DNA of 37,761 nt from Longimicrobium sp. (GTDB lineage Bacteria > Gemmatimonadota > Gemmatimonadetes > Longimicrobiales > Longimicrobiaceae), in NCBI GenBank assembly GCA_036389135.1, contig DASVQP010000050.1, positions 1-37,761 of the forward strand, given 5' to 3'. A model generated the notes under the pieces. That model was not told where the DNA came from. It saw only the letters and a program-made list of their open reading frames with translations, and did no database searches. Positions 1 to 7,549 of the stretch are shown piece by piece. Every line of letters begins with the position of its first letter. Positions within the stretch are counted from its first letter, which is position 1. The translations under genes and the position numbers were made by a program.

Positions 1-121
1 CCGTTGTCCGGACGGCTCGGTGTCTCCCGTCGCCGGTCGCCACCCGCCCGTAGCTACGGAGGTGTACCGTCAACTCCTCCGGCGGGACTTTCACCCGCAA
101 GAACACGCCGCCTTTGCACGG
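1..121. other. Gene-free left edge, possibly a structured-RNA remnant
   Basis: No convincing coding region lies before xseA. Read on the minus strand, about 60-105 contains a short GC hairpin around GGGTGAAAGTCCC followed by a second hairpin built from ACCTCCGTAGCTACGGG-like sequence. GGGTGAAAGTCCC-type hairpins occur in domain I of bacterial group II introns, so this may be a fragment of such an element cut by the window edge. No domain V or reverse transcriptase is visible, so the idea is weak. Confidence 0.2.
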
Positions 122-208
122 CGCACCACAGAGCCACAGAGGGAACCGAAAGAACCGCAAGCGAGGTTCTCTGTGCCCTTGCAGTTCCCTCTGCGTCTCT
201 GTGTGAGG
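122..208. repeat. CACAGAG palindromic repeat, copy 1
   Basis: An imperfect inverted repeat with a left arm at 124-146 (CACAGAGCCACAGAGGGAAC) and a right arm at 184-208 (GTTCCCTCTGCGTCTCTGTG and then TGAGG). About 35 bases separate the arms, so it can fold into a long hairpin or cruciform. The same arms recur at 2211-2362, 17838-17874 (half copy), 32865-32957 and probably 37619-37630. It is non-coding and sits upstream of xseA. Confidence 0.8.
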
Positions 209-352
209 TCATTCCGGTCCGTAGGTGCCACCCGCTACGGCATATACAGCATGAACTTACGCGCACGGCACCGCTCCGTAGTGGACACAGTTGTTCCGGG
301 TGCGCTCTTTGGATACCTTTGGGTGCCGCATCCACCGACACCCCGGAGATCG

Positions 353-1810
353 ATGCTCCAGCGGACCCTCCTCAGCGCCGAGCCCGTGCGCCCCGCCCGT
401 CCGGGGAGCACGGTGGAGAGCGCGTGCACCGTAAGTGCGCTCGTGAAGAGCAGCGACAAGGTGCTGCGCGAGGCCGCGGGCAATCTCTGGGTGCGCGGCG
501 AGATCTCGGGGTGGAAGCGGTACACCAGCGGCCACTGCTACTTCACCCTCAAAGACGACCGGGCGGAGATCCAGTGCGTCCTCTTCGCCGACGCGGCGCG
601 CGCCCTGCCCGCGCTGCCGGAGAACGGTATGGAGGTGTGCGTCTTCGGGCAGGTGGGGATCTATCCGAAAAAGGGGCAGTTCCAGTTCACCGTGCAGCGC
701 CTGGCGACCACGGGAATGGAGGGGCTCTGGCAGCTGGCGTACGACCGGCTCGTGCGCACGCTGCGCCAGGAGGGGCTGCTGGACGAGGGCCGCAAGCGCC
801 CGATCCCCGCGGTGCCGGACCGCATCGGCATCGTGACCTCGGCGCAGAGCGCGGCGCTGCACGACATGCACCGCGCGCTGCGCCGCAAGGCGTGGTGGGT
901 GACGGCGTACGTGTCGCACTGCTCGGTGGAGGGCGCGGGCGCGGCGCCCGAGATCGCGGCCGCGCTGCGCCGCTTCGGCAACGGGCCGGGGCAGACGCCG
1001 GTGGACGTGGTGATCGTGGCGCGCGGGGGCGGGAGCAAGGAGTCGCTCTGGGCCTACAACCTGGAAGAGGTCGCGCGCGCCATCGCCGCCTGCCCGTTCC
1101 CGGTGATCTCGGCGGTGGGGCACGAGACCGACCACACGATCGCCGACCTGGTGGCGGACGTGCGCGCCGCCACGCCCACCGCCGGCGCCGAGCGCGCCGT
1201 GCCGGAAGGGCGCGACATCATGGCCGCGCTGGACGATTTCCCCCGCGCCGCCTCCGTCCCCGTGCGCCGCCTCCTCCGCTCGCACGCGCAGGCCGTCGCC
1301 CGCACGGAAGGCGAGGTGCGCCGCGCGGGTCTGGGCCGCCTCCAGCTCCTCCGCACCCGCATCGACGGCGCCGAGTCGTACCTCGAAGCGCGCTCGCCGC
1401 GCCGCGTCCTGCAGCAGAGCGCGGATCGCGTGGAGTGGCTGGAGAGCGATCTGCGCGCCTCCCTGACGCGCCGCGTGGAGGCCCTCCACCAGACCGTCGA
1501 CGCGTCCGCCGAGGCCCTCGAAGCGCGCCACCCGCGTGGCGCCGTCCACCGTGCCGCCGAAGCCGTCGATCGCCTGGACGCGGAGCTGGGCGCCGGCCTC
1601 CTGCGCCGCATGGACGCCCTGGGCCGCGACCTCGCCGCCGCCGCCGAGGCGCTGGAGGCCCGCAGCCCGCTCAAGGTACTGGCCCGCGGCTACTCGCTCC
1701 TGAGCGACGAATCCACCGGCCGCGTGATCCGCGCCCCCGAAGACGCTGCCCCAGGCCAGCGCCTCCGCGCCCGCCTGGCACGCGGCGAGCTGATCGTAAG
1801 GGTGGAATAA
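353..1810 (+). CDS. xseA: Exodeoxyribonuclease VII large subunit
   Basis: Catalytic subunit of exonuclease VII, which with XseB degrades single-stranded DNA to short oligonucleotides during repair. The 485-residue product has an N-terminal OB fold at about residues 25-120 (TVSAL, GEISGWKRYTSGHCYFTLKD). The nuclease domain carries GIVTSAQSAALHDM near 159, VARGGGSKESLW near 222-233 and the GHETDHTIADLVADVRAATPTA block near 256-277. The C-terminal part is a long arginine- and glutamate-rich helical region, as expected for this family. The ATG at 353 places the OB fold at the usual distance and has a GGAG just upstream. An in-frame ATG at 251 is possible but would add unconserved residues. xseB follows after a repeat hairpin. 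Confidence 0.95.
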   Translation: MLQRTLLSAEPVRPARPGSTVESACTVSALVKSSDKVLREAAGNLWVRGEISGWKRYTSGHCYFTLKDDRAEIQCVLFADAARALPALPENGMEVCVFGQVGIYPKKGQFQFTVQRLATTGMEGLWQLAYDRLVRTLRQEGLLDEGRKRPIPAVPDRIGIVTSAQSAALHDMHRALRRKAWWVTAYVSHCSVEGAGAAPEIAAALRRFGNGPGQTPVDVVIVARGGGSKESLWAYNLEEVARAIAACPFPVISAVGHETDHTIADLVADVRAATPTAGAERAVPEGRDIMAALDDFPRAASVPVRRLLRSHAQAVARTEGEVRRAGLGRLQLLRTRIDGAESYLEARSPRRVLQQSADRVEWLESDLRASLTRRVEALHQTVDASAEALEARHPRGAVHRAAEAVDRLDAELGAGLLRRMDALGRDLAAAAEALEARSPLKVLARGYSLLSDESTGRVIRAPEDAAPGQRLRARLARGELIVRVE

Positions 1811-1813
1811 CAG

Positions 1814-1875
1814 AAGTGCCAAGTGCTAAGTGCTGAGTGCTTAGTAACAGCACTTAGCACTCAGCACTTAGCACT
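1814..1875. repeat. AAGTGCT heptad inverted repeat between xseA and xseB
   Basis: Tandem seven-base units (AAGTGCC, AAGTGCT, AAGTGCT, GAGTGCT) at 1814-1841 are followed by their near-perfect reverse complement up to 1875. Transcribed RNA would form a stem of more than 20 pairs between the two exonuclease VII genes. Related heptads occur at 8439-8494, 8756-8783 and 27547-27574, so this is a dispersed repeat family rather than a dedicated regulator. Confidence 0.85.
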
Positions 1876-1890
1876 TTCCTAAGGAGCATC

Positions 1891-2136
1891 GTGCCCGATA
1901 TCGAGGAGTTCACCCTCACCCCGCCCGCCGGCGAGCCCCCGCGCCTGGGAACCGTCCTGCGGCGCCTGGAGCTGATCCGCCGCGAGATGGACCGCGACGA
2001 CCTGGAGCTCGAGGACCACATGCGCCTCTACCGCGAGGGGTGCGAGCTGGTGATGGCCGCCCGCGGCATCCTGCAGCACGCCGCCGCCGAGATCGAGGTG
2101 CTGATGGGCGACGGCCCGCCGCCCTCCGAAGCGTAA
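1891..2136 (+). CDS. xseB: Exodeoxyribonuclease VII small subunit
   Basis: An 81-residue helical protein that binds XseA to form exonuclease VII. The core (LRRLELIRREMDRDDLELED, then a second helix with YREGCELVMAARGIL) matches the two-helix XseB fold, in which a charged first helix is followed by EGxxL-type residues. The start is GTG at 1891 with an AAGGAG ribosome binding site at 1881-1886. It lies 80 bases downstream of xseA, separated only by the heptad inverted repeat, and is followed by a strong hairpin terminator. The position next to xseA makes the assignment firm despite the short length. Confidence 0.92.
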   Translation: MPDIEEFTLTPPAGEPPRLGTVLRRLELIRREMDRDDLELEDHMRLYREGCELVMAARGILQHAAAEIEVLMGDGPPPSEA

Positions 2137-2151
2137 GCTCGCGATACAGCA

Positions 2152-2186
2152 GAAGCCCGGCAGCCGCACTTCGGCCGCCGGGCTTC
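2152..2186 (+). terminator. Hairpin terminator after xseB
   Basis: Perfect ten-base arms GAAGCCCGGC (2152-2161) and GCCGGGCTTC (2177-2186), beginning 15 bases after the xseB stop and followed by TTCGTG. The T-run is poor, but the stem strength and position fit termination of the xseAB transcript. Confidence 0.7.
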
Positions 2187-2210
2187 TTCGTGTCACCGTC
2201 ATCCATTTGG

Positions 2211-2362
2211 CTCACGCGGAGGCGCGGAGGAACTGCAACTGCATGGCTCACACAGAGACACGGAGACACGGAGGAAGAACAGCAAAAAAGCGGTTTCTCC
2301 GTGACTTTCAGTTCCTTCTGTGTTCTCTGTGTGAGGCCTTTTTCTCCGCGTCTCCGCGTGAG
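2211..2362. repeat. Nested CACAGAG/CGCGGAG palindromic repeats, copy 2
   Basis: Two related inverted repeats, one inside the other. The outer arms are CTCACGCGGAGGCGCGGAGG at 2211-2230 and CTCCGCGTCTCCGCGTGAG at about 2344-2362. The inner arms are CTCACACAGAGACACGGAG at 2247-2265 (continuing to 2274) and TCTGTGTTCTCTGTGTGAG at about 2317-2335. The nesting suggests that one element inserted into, or grew within, another of the same superfamily. Confidence 0.8.
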
Positions 2363-2377
2363 GCCTTCCGTCCCGTC

Positions 2378-2644
2378 CTACCCCAGGATCGCCAGCCGCC
2401 GCCCCGCCTCTTCCGTGCGCACCACCTCCGGCCACACCGGCCCCTCGTGGACGATGTGGCAGCCGAAGCTGCACGCGTAATCCACCATCGTCCGCCAGCG
2501 GCTCTCGGGCGGCTCCGATGCGCGCACCGTCTTGGCCAGGCGCGCGGGGCCGTTGTGCGGGCACCGCTCCGGAACGCGGAGGACGTCGTCCGCGCCCAGC
2601 TCCAGCGGCGGCGCATCTTTGGGATAGGACAGGGTGCTTTCCAT
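2378..2644 (-). CDS. Small cysteine-containing hypothetical protein
   Basis: An 88-residue protein I do not recognise. It has three cysteines and a histidine in suggestive places: CPHN at residues 28-31 and CSFGCH at 58-63, which could bind a metal. There is no signal peptide or membrane segment. It stands alone on the minus strand between the nested repeat and an empty intergenic stretch. The ribosome binding site before the ATG is weak. Support comes from codon-level composition, the clustered Cys/His residues and the absence of a better frame. A spurious ORF cannot be excluded. Confidence 0.5.
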   Translation of the reverse strand: MESTLSYPKDAPPLELGADDVLRVPERCPHNGPARLAKTVRASEPPESRWRTMVDYACSFGCHIVHEGPVWPEVVRTEEAGRRLAILG

Positions 2645-3009
2645 GGTCGTCGCTCGGGTGATGAGGCCTTCCGCAATGTCAACGGTTAGGCGGGAAAGGG
2701 ACGGTACAGCCGCGCATCAGAGCGCTTCGTGCTGTCGGAAGTGTTCGGGCACCGGCCCGCGGCTCTCGTCGCGGGCACCCTCGCGTCCGTTGGAACGACT
2801 GACGGCGGACGCGGCTCGCTCCGCACGCGCCTCAATCAGCACGAAACCCGCTTTCCGGGCCCTGAAAGACCCCGCTGCAGGCGTGCTTTGCAGCACGTCG
2901 CCATGCATACGTTACACGAGGCCGATGCGCAAGCGGCACGAGCGTATTCCTCTCAAACGCGCCGCAGCGGTGACTTCGCTACACGGCGCGTCCCCAAAGA
3001 GACGCGCGG
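2645..3009. other. Gene-free stretch
   Basis: About 365 bases between the small cysteine protein and the 3' end of the serine hydrolase gene. Several short open frames run through it on both strands, but none has a good start, ribosome binding site or recognisable product. I see no clear repeat, tRNA or terminator here. Confidence 0.5.
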
Positions 3010-4218
3010 CTACTCGCCGGGCACGATCGCCCGGAAGAGCCGGCGCCGGAACATCTGCATGTCCGCGTCAGGCTGCTTGGGAATGTAGGTGCGGTTGCTG
3101 AGGAGCACCACCCAGCTTCGGCCGCTCGGCTCGATCCAGAGCGAAGTGCCGGTGGCGCCGGTGTGGCCGAAGGCGAAGACGTCCTTGCACGTCGCGTGGT
3201 CGGGCACCACGCCCTCGCTGCAGTACACCTCCCACCCCAGCCCCCGCGTCCCGGCACCCGGCTGCGGAACGACGAACTCGCGCACGGTGCGCTTCTGGAA
3301 TATGCGCACGTTCCCCAGCCGCCCTTCATTGGCGATCATCGCGGCGAAGCGCGCCAGGTCGTGCGCCGTGCTGAACGCCCCCGCGTTCCCCGCCACCCCG
3401 TCCAGCCGCCGCGCTACCTCGTCGTACGAGCCGCCGGTGTACGGACCCTCCATTTCCTCCAGGTGCAGCGTCGGCGCGCACTTCGCGCACGGCGTGGGCA
3501 CGCCCATCCGGGTGGAGGCCATCCCCAGCGGACCCCACACGCGGCGCTTGAGGTAGGCCGGCAGGGGCTCGCCCGCGGCGCGCTGGGCCACGATCCACAG
3601 GATGACGAAGCCGATGTCCGAGTACAGCACGTCCTCGCCCGGCTTCAGCGCCAGCGGGCGGGTGATGAGGTAGCGCCGCACGTCGCCCGGCACCTCGCTG
3701 GCGATGTCGCTCGCCCCCGCGCGCACCCCGCCCATGTGCGTCAGGAGCATGCGCACGGTGACGCTGTCCTTGTCGCCCCCGGAGAACTGCGGCACCCAGC
3801 GGCGCACGGGATCGTCCAGGGTGAGCTTCCCATCCTCCACCAGCGCCATCACCGCCGCCGTCGTGGCGACCACCTTGGTGAGCGACGCCAGGTCGAAGAG
3901 GGTGGAGTCCGCGCTCACGGCGGGCGCGTCCTCATCCCAGGTAAGCTTTCCGAACGCCTCCACCCGCTGGATCAGCGCGCGGTTGCCGGCGGCCAGCGCC
4001 GCACCGGGAAACCACTCGCGATCCACGCGGTTTTTCACCATCTGCGCCGCGAGGGCGAGGGCGGAGTCGGGGATGGGCGTGGGGCTGGGCGTGAGCGCGC
4101 GCTCCACGATCCCGGGCGGCTCCTCCCGCACCTCGCGCGGCCCGCCCAAGTCCCTGCTGCACCCCGCCGCCAGCGCGGCGAGGATCAGGACGGCGATGCA
4201 GGGGAGGGCTCGTCTCAT
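3010..4218 (-). CDS. Lipoprotein serine hydrolase, beta-lactamase/esterase fold
   Basis: A 402-residue member of the class C beta-lactamase/penicillin-binding family (MEROPS S12 type), probably a cell-surface esterase or peptidase. A lipoprotein signal ends at LAAGC, giving a lipidated Cys20. The three active-site elements are visible: SLTK at residues 112-115 (nucleophile Ser112, Lys115), YSD at 199-201 in place of YxN, and HTG at 352-354 in place of KTG. These substitutions are common in the esterase-like branch, so true beta-lactamase activity is less likely. The gene is transcribed alone, divergently from the HEAT-cyclophilin gene. The substrate cannot be read from sequence. Confidence 0.9.
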   Translation of the reverse strand: MRRALPCIAVLILAALAAGCSRDLGGPREVREEPPGIVERALTPSPTPIPDSALALAAQMVKNRVDREWFPGAALAAGNRALIQRVEAFGKLTWDEDAPAVSADSTLFDLASLTKVVATTAAVMALVEDGKLTLDDPVRRWVPQFSGGDKDSVTVRMLLTHMGGVRAGASDIASEVPGDVRRYLITRPLALKPGEDVLYSDIGFVILWIVAQRAAGEPLPAYLKRRVWGPLGMASTRMGVPTPCAKCAPTLHLEEMEGPYTGGSYDEVARRLDGVAGNAGAFSTAHDLARFAAMIANEGRLGNVRIFQKRTVREFVVPQPGAGTRGLGWEVYCSEGVVPDHATCKDVFAFGHTGATGTSLWIEPSGRSWVVLLSNRTYIPKQPDADMQMFRRRLFRAIVPGE

Positions 4219-4401
4219 GGGCTCGGCTCGGGGTACTCGATCTCGCGATGGCCACCTGCGTTGCAGAGACCGCGCCGCACATGTTCACGCAACCCACGCT
4301 ACTGGACTCCTCATTCGTGAGGTATTAACTACAGCTTCGTCCGGCGGCGCGAGCAGCGGTACACAATCCCGTCCCCAACCTTAAACTCGGGCGCGCGTGG
4401 C

Positions 4402-5829
4402 ATGAGGAAACTCTGGATTCTGTTCCTGTTGCTGGTGCCCGCCGCGGGGCGGGCGCAAACGCGCGCCGACTCGGCCCTGGTCGGCCGGATGCTCGTGGCC
4501 GAGGACCGGCGCGACTCGGCGGCCGCGGAGATCGCGGCCGGGCTGCGGCACGCCGACCCGCGGGTGCGGCTGATCGCGCGCCGGGCGCTGGGGCGGATCC
4601 GCGATCCGCTGTTCCCCGCGCGCGATTCGCTGCCGCCGGTTGCCGCGCCGCGTGCGTGGCCGGAACCGGCATGGCGGCTCCGCTACCGCGCGCTCGCCAC
4701 CGGGGGCGCGGACTGCGCGGCGCTGCGGGCGGCGCTGGCGGACCCCGTATGGCACGTGCGCCTGCGGGCGGCCGGCGTGGCGGGGGCGTCGTGCGGCGCC
4801 GATTCTGCCCTGGTGGGCGTGCTGGCCAGATGGGTGGACTCGCTCCCCGGAGACACGCGGCGGCGCACGGCGGGCGGGGTTTCGTGGCACGCGGGCGCGC
4901 ACGCCGCGGTCGCGCTAGCGCGGATCGCCCCGGAGCAGGCGCGGGCGCGGCTCGGCCGGCTCGCCACGCATTCCGACTGGCACGTGCGCCTGTACGCCGC
5001 CCGCGCCGCCGCCGTGCTGGCCGACACGGCCCGCCTGCGCACCCTCGCGCGCGACCGCGACGGCAACGTGCAGGAGGCGGCGATCGATGCGCTGTCGAAG
5101 CTGGTGGGCCACGCGGCAGACGACGTGTACCTTGCAGCCGTGCACGGCGACCGGGCGCAGGCGGTCCGCGCCGCCGCCATCGCGCTGAAGGGATCTTCCG
5201 CACCCGCGGCGCGTGCGGCCGCCGACTCCCTGTTCGAGCGCTGGGTGCGCCGCGCGAACGAGTCCGAGCGTGACGTACGCGTGGCGCTGCTCGAAGCGGC
5301 GGGGCGCCCGGCGAGCGACGACCGCCCGCCCGCGCCGCGGTTTGATCTCGCGCCGGATGCCGTCGCGCTGGCGCTGGGCAAGAACGTGCGCGTCCGCGTG
5401 GCGATGTCGCGGGACGCGGGTGGAGGGTCGTTCGTGGTGCGGCTGCGCGGCGACGTGGCGCCCATGATGGCGGCACGCGTGCTCGCGCTGGTGCGCGCCG
5501 GCTATTACGACGGCGGCAACTGGCACCGCGTGGAGCCGGACTTCGTGGTACAGGGCGGGGGTCCGGGAACGAACGAGTACGTCGGCCACCCCCGCTACCT
5601 ACGTGACGAGCTCGCGACGGTGGCGCATCCCCGCGGGTCGGTGGGGATGAGCACGCGCGGGCACGACACGGGGGACGCGCAGTGGTTCATCAACCTCAAG
5701 GACAATCCCCGCCTGGTTCGCGACTACTCCGTCTTCGCCCAGGTGGCGCAGGGGATGGACGTGGTGGATGGCATCATGGAGGGTGACGTGGTCGCGTCCA
5801 TGCGCGTAGACCCGGCCGCGCGGAGGTGA
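4402..5829 (+). CDS. Secreted HEAT-repeat protein with C-terminal cyclophilin domain
   Basis: A 475-residue exported protein: a signal peptide (residues 1-18, ending near GRAQ), then about 250 residues of alanine/arginine-rich helical HEAT-like repeats (motifs such as DPRVRLIARRALGRI, DPVWHVRLRAAGVAG, DSDWHVRLYAARAA-like), then a cyclophilin-type peptidyl-prolyl isomerase domain at about 320-470. In the isomerase domain, YYDGGNWHRVEPDFVVQGGG, GSVGMSTRG and DAQWFINLKDN are the usual cyclophilin blocks; the final FVQ/WF positions are conserved. The family catalyses cis-trans proline isomerisation. The HEAT scaffold presumably presents periplasmic or outer-membrane clients. It is monocistronic as far as can be seen. 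Confidence 0.9.
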   Translation: MRKLWILFLLLVPAAGRAQTRADSALVGRMLVAEDRRDSAAAEIAAGLRHADPRVRLIARRALGRIRDPLFPARDSLPPVAAPRAWPEPAWRLRYRALATGGADCAALRAALADPVWHVRLRAAGVAGASCGADSALVGVLARWVDSLPGDTRRRTAGGVSWHAGAHAAVALARIAPEQARARLGRLATHSDWHVRLYAARAAAVLADTARLRTLARDRDGNVQEAAIDALSKLVGHAADDVYLAAVHGDRAQAVRAAAIALKGSSAPAARAAADSLFERWVRRANESERDVRVALLEAAGRPASDDRPPAPRFDLAPDAVALALGKNVRVRVAMSRDAGGGSFVVRLRGDVAPMMAARVLALVRAGYYDGGNWHRVEPDFVVQGGGPGTNEYVGHPRYLRDELATVAHPRGSVGMSTRGHDTGDAQWFINLKDNPRLVRDYSVFAQVAQGMDVVDGIMEGDVVASMRVDPAARR

Positions 5830-5931
5830 AGCCCGGTGCGGAACGTGACGCGGGCCGCGGTGCCATCGGGAGAGATCGCGCTCTCCACCAGCACCGCAGC
5901 CCCGCGCCACTGACCGTCCCCGGCGACGGAC

Positions 5932-6642
5932 TCAGGATTCCTGGATCAGCTTCGACTGCAGGATGAGCGCGACCGCCGTGGCCGCGAGCAGGCTCCCCTC
6001 GTCGCGCCCGACCTCGGGGGCCACGCGCACGCTCCCCCAGTGGACCTGCTCCACCGCGCCGATCACCCGCCCCTCGCGCCGGAGGACGTATCCCAACGCG
6101 CCGCAGCAGTCCGTCTGCCCGCCAGGAGGGTTCTCACCTTCGATCTCGTAGCTCACCTCGTCGCGGCGCAGGGTGCCGCCGGGAGCCCCATCGCCCGCCC
6201 CGCCGATGCGCAGCGTCCACGCCCTGGCCGGCTCGCCGGGCGGCTGCAGCGAGCATTCGAGCGAGGTACGGTCGTCCAGCGACAGCTCCACGCTGCCGAG
6301 CTTGAAGCCCCGCTCGATGTCGCGGTTGTCGCAGCGCACGGCCCACAGGTCGCGCGCGGCGGCGGTGTCGCGCAGGATGAACTCGTAGCGCTGCTGGAAC
6401 TCAGTCTTCCCCTTGAGCGCGTCCACGATGCCGCCGCGCTGGCGGACGCCGTGGCGGTCGATGCGGTGCGCCTCGAACGGCCCCACGCGCAGCGGCCCGT
6501 CGGGGCGCCACTGGTTGCGCGGGCGCACGCTCCACTCCGGCGCCGCCGCCAGGGTGGGCGGCACCGCCATCCGCGTCGTCGCGCACCCGGACGCCCCCAG
6601 CGCCAGCAGCCCAATCGCGAGCCTCGTCGGTGTGATGATCAT
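5932..6642 (-). CDS. Hypothetical lipoprotein
   Basis: A 236-residue protein of unknown function. The ATG at 6642 gives a clean lipoprotein signal (TPTRLAIGLLALGASGC) with the lipidated cysteine followed by ATTRM. A longer frame continues upstream to 6849, but its extra residues carry no signal and run into the toxin-antitoxin promoter region, so the shorter start is preferred. The body is beta-rich in appearance, with GPFEAHRIDRHGVRQRGG and a later GGQTDCCGALGYVLRREG segment. The C-terminus (GSLLAATAVALILQSKL) looks like a buried or membrane-associated helix. It is probably an envelope protein. Confidence 0.75.
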   Translation of the reverse strand: MIITPTRLAIGLLALGASGCATTRMAVPPTLAAAPEWSVRPRNQWRPDGPLRVGPFEAHRIDRHGVRQRGGIVDALKGKTEFQQRYEFILRDTAAARDLWAVRCDNRDIERGFKLGSVELSLDDRTSLECSLQPPGEPARAWTLRIGGAGDGAPGGTLRRDEVSYEIEGENPPGGQTDCCGALGYVLRREGRVIGAVEQVHWGSVRVAPEVGRDEGSLLAATAVALILQSKLIQES

Positions 6643-6832
6643 CGCGCCAGGTATGCGAGCGCCAGCAGCGTGGCTGCGCGCGACCACCCCAGGATCCAGT
6701 GAATCGGCCTCGTATACATCAGCTACCTCCTGTTGCCGGAAGTCCACAGTTGCACCCTTTTGACCTTCTCGGGGAATGATGCGGGAGGCGGCGCCGACAG
6801 GAATGGGGAAAGTGACCCATCCGATCGTGGAA

Positions 6833-6868
6833 TTGCCATGTTTCCGCATTAGCTATATACTTAGCTAA
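6833..6868 (+). promoter_or_regulatory. Promoter and operator of the toxin-antitoxin operon
   Basis: TTGCCA at 6833-6838 and TATACT at 6856-6861 are separated by 17 bases, a good sigma-70-type promoter. Two TTAGCTA half-sites at 6849-6855 and 6861-6867 flank and overlap the -10 element. This is the arrangement expected if the antitoxin, alone or with its toxin, represses its own transcription. The antitoxin start follows 40 bases downstream. Confidence 0.65.
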
Positions 6869-6907
6869 GCAAACGGAACACCGGAGAACCCAGCGAGGGA
6901 GCAGCGG

Positions 6908-7138
6908 ATGATCGTGAACATCCACGCCGCCAAGACCAACCTGTCCCGGCTGATTGAACAGGCGTGCGCGGGGGAGGAAGTGGTGATCGCGAGGAACTCG
7001 GAGCCCGTGGTGAGGCTGGTGCCCGTGGGCGGCACCAGGCCCAAGCGGATATTCGGCTCGATGAAGGGACAGTTCACGGTCCCCGCCGAGTTCTTCGATC
7101 CACTTCCCGCCGACGAGCTGGACGCATGGGAACAGTAG
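6908..7138 (+). CDS. Phd/YefM-type antitoxin
   Basis: A 76-residue antitoxin of the Phd/YefM family. The N-terminal block MIVNIHAAKTNLSRLI, followed by GEEVVIARNSEPVVRLVPV, is the classic DNA-binding fold of that family. The acidic, flexible C-terminal tail (residues about 55-76) would wrap around and block the toxin. It ends two bases before the toxin ATG, so the two are translated together. It probably binds the TTAGCTA repeats upstream. The family assignment is firm, but the individual target of the pair is unknown. Confidence 0.9.
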   Translation: MIVNIHAAKTNLSRLIEQACAGEEVVIARNSEPVVRLVPVGGTRPKRIFGSMKGQFTVPAEFFDPLPADELDAWEQ

Positions 7139-7140
7139 GG

Positions 7141-7542
7141 ATGAGGCTGCTGTTGGACACCCACGCTCTTCTCTGGTGGCTGCTGGGGGACGCACGGCTG
7201 GCGCCACCGGCCCGCGCGGCCATCGCCGATGAGGAGAGCGTCGTTCACGTCAGCGCCGCCACCGCCTGGGAGATCGCAACGAAGACCCGGATCGGGAAGC
7301 TTCCCGGCGCGGAGGCTCTGGCTCAGAACCTCACTGAGGTCGTGGAAGCGAACGGATTCCGCTCGCTTCCGGTCTCGCTGGAGCACGGCCAGCGCGCGGG
7401 CAGCCTCCACGGCCCGCACAAAGATCCGTTCGACCGAATGCTGGTTGCGCAGGCGCAGGCGGAAAACCTGGTCCTCGTCTCGAACGAAGAGATCTTCGAC
7501 CAGTACGGAGTCGAGCGGCTCTGGGACAGGCGGGGCGCCTGA
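7141..7542 (+). CDS. vapC: PIN-domain toxin, VapC type
   Basis: A 133-residue PIN-domain ribonuclease. Expected metal-binding acidic residues are present: Asp6 in LLLDTHALLWW, Glu44 in AATAWEIATK, and Asp95/Asp98 in HKDPFDRMLVAQA. This subgroup (THALLWW, HKDPFDR) normally pairs with Phd/YefM antitoxins, exactly as here. In the family it cleaves tRNA or rRNA and arrests growth when the antitoxin is lost. The frame is open further upstream inside the antitoxin gene, but the ATG at 7141 gives the standard PIN start. Confidence 0.92.
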   Translation: MRLLLDTHALLWWLLGDARLAPPARAAIADEESVVHVSAATAWEIATKTRIGKLPGAEALAQNLTEVVEANGFRSLPVSLEHGQRAGSLHGPHKDPFDRMLVAQAQAENLVLVSNEEIFDQYGVERLWDRRGA

Positions 7543-7549
7543 ACCTCCC

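Noticed and set aside
257-1822. 521-codon minus-strand frame antisense to xseA
   Set aside because: The composition is low-complexity Ala/Arg/His typical of GC-rich shadow frames, and it is opposite a firmly identified gene.
2717-2908. 63-codon minus-strand ORF in the gene-free stretch
   Set aside because: It has no ribosome binding site, no recognisable features and a composition like neighbouring shadow frames.
3010-4218. True class C beta-lactamase (AmpC)
   Set aside because: YSD and HTG replace YxN and KTG, and the protein is a lipoprotein, which fits the esterase/peptidase-like branch better.
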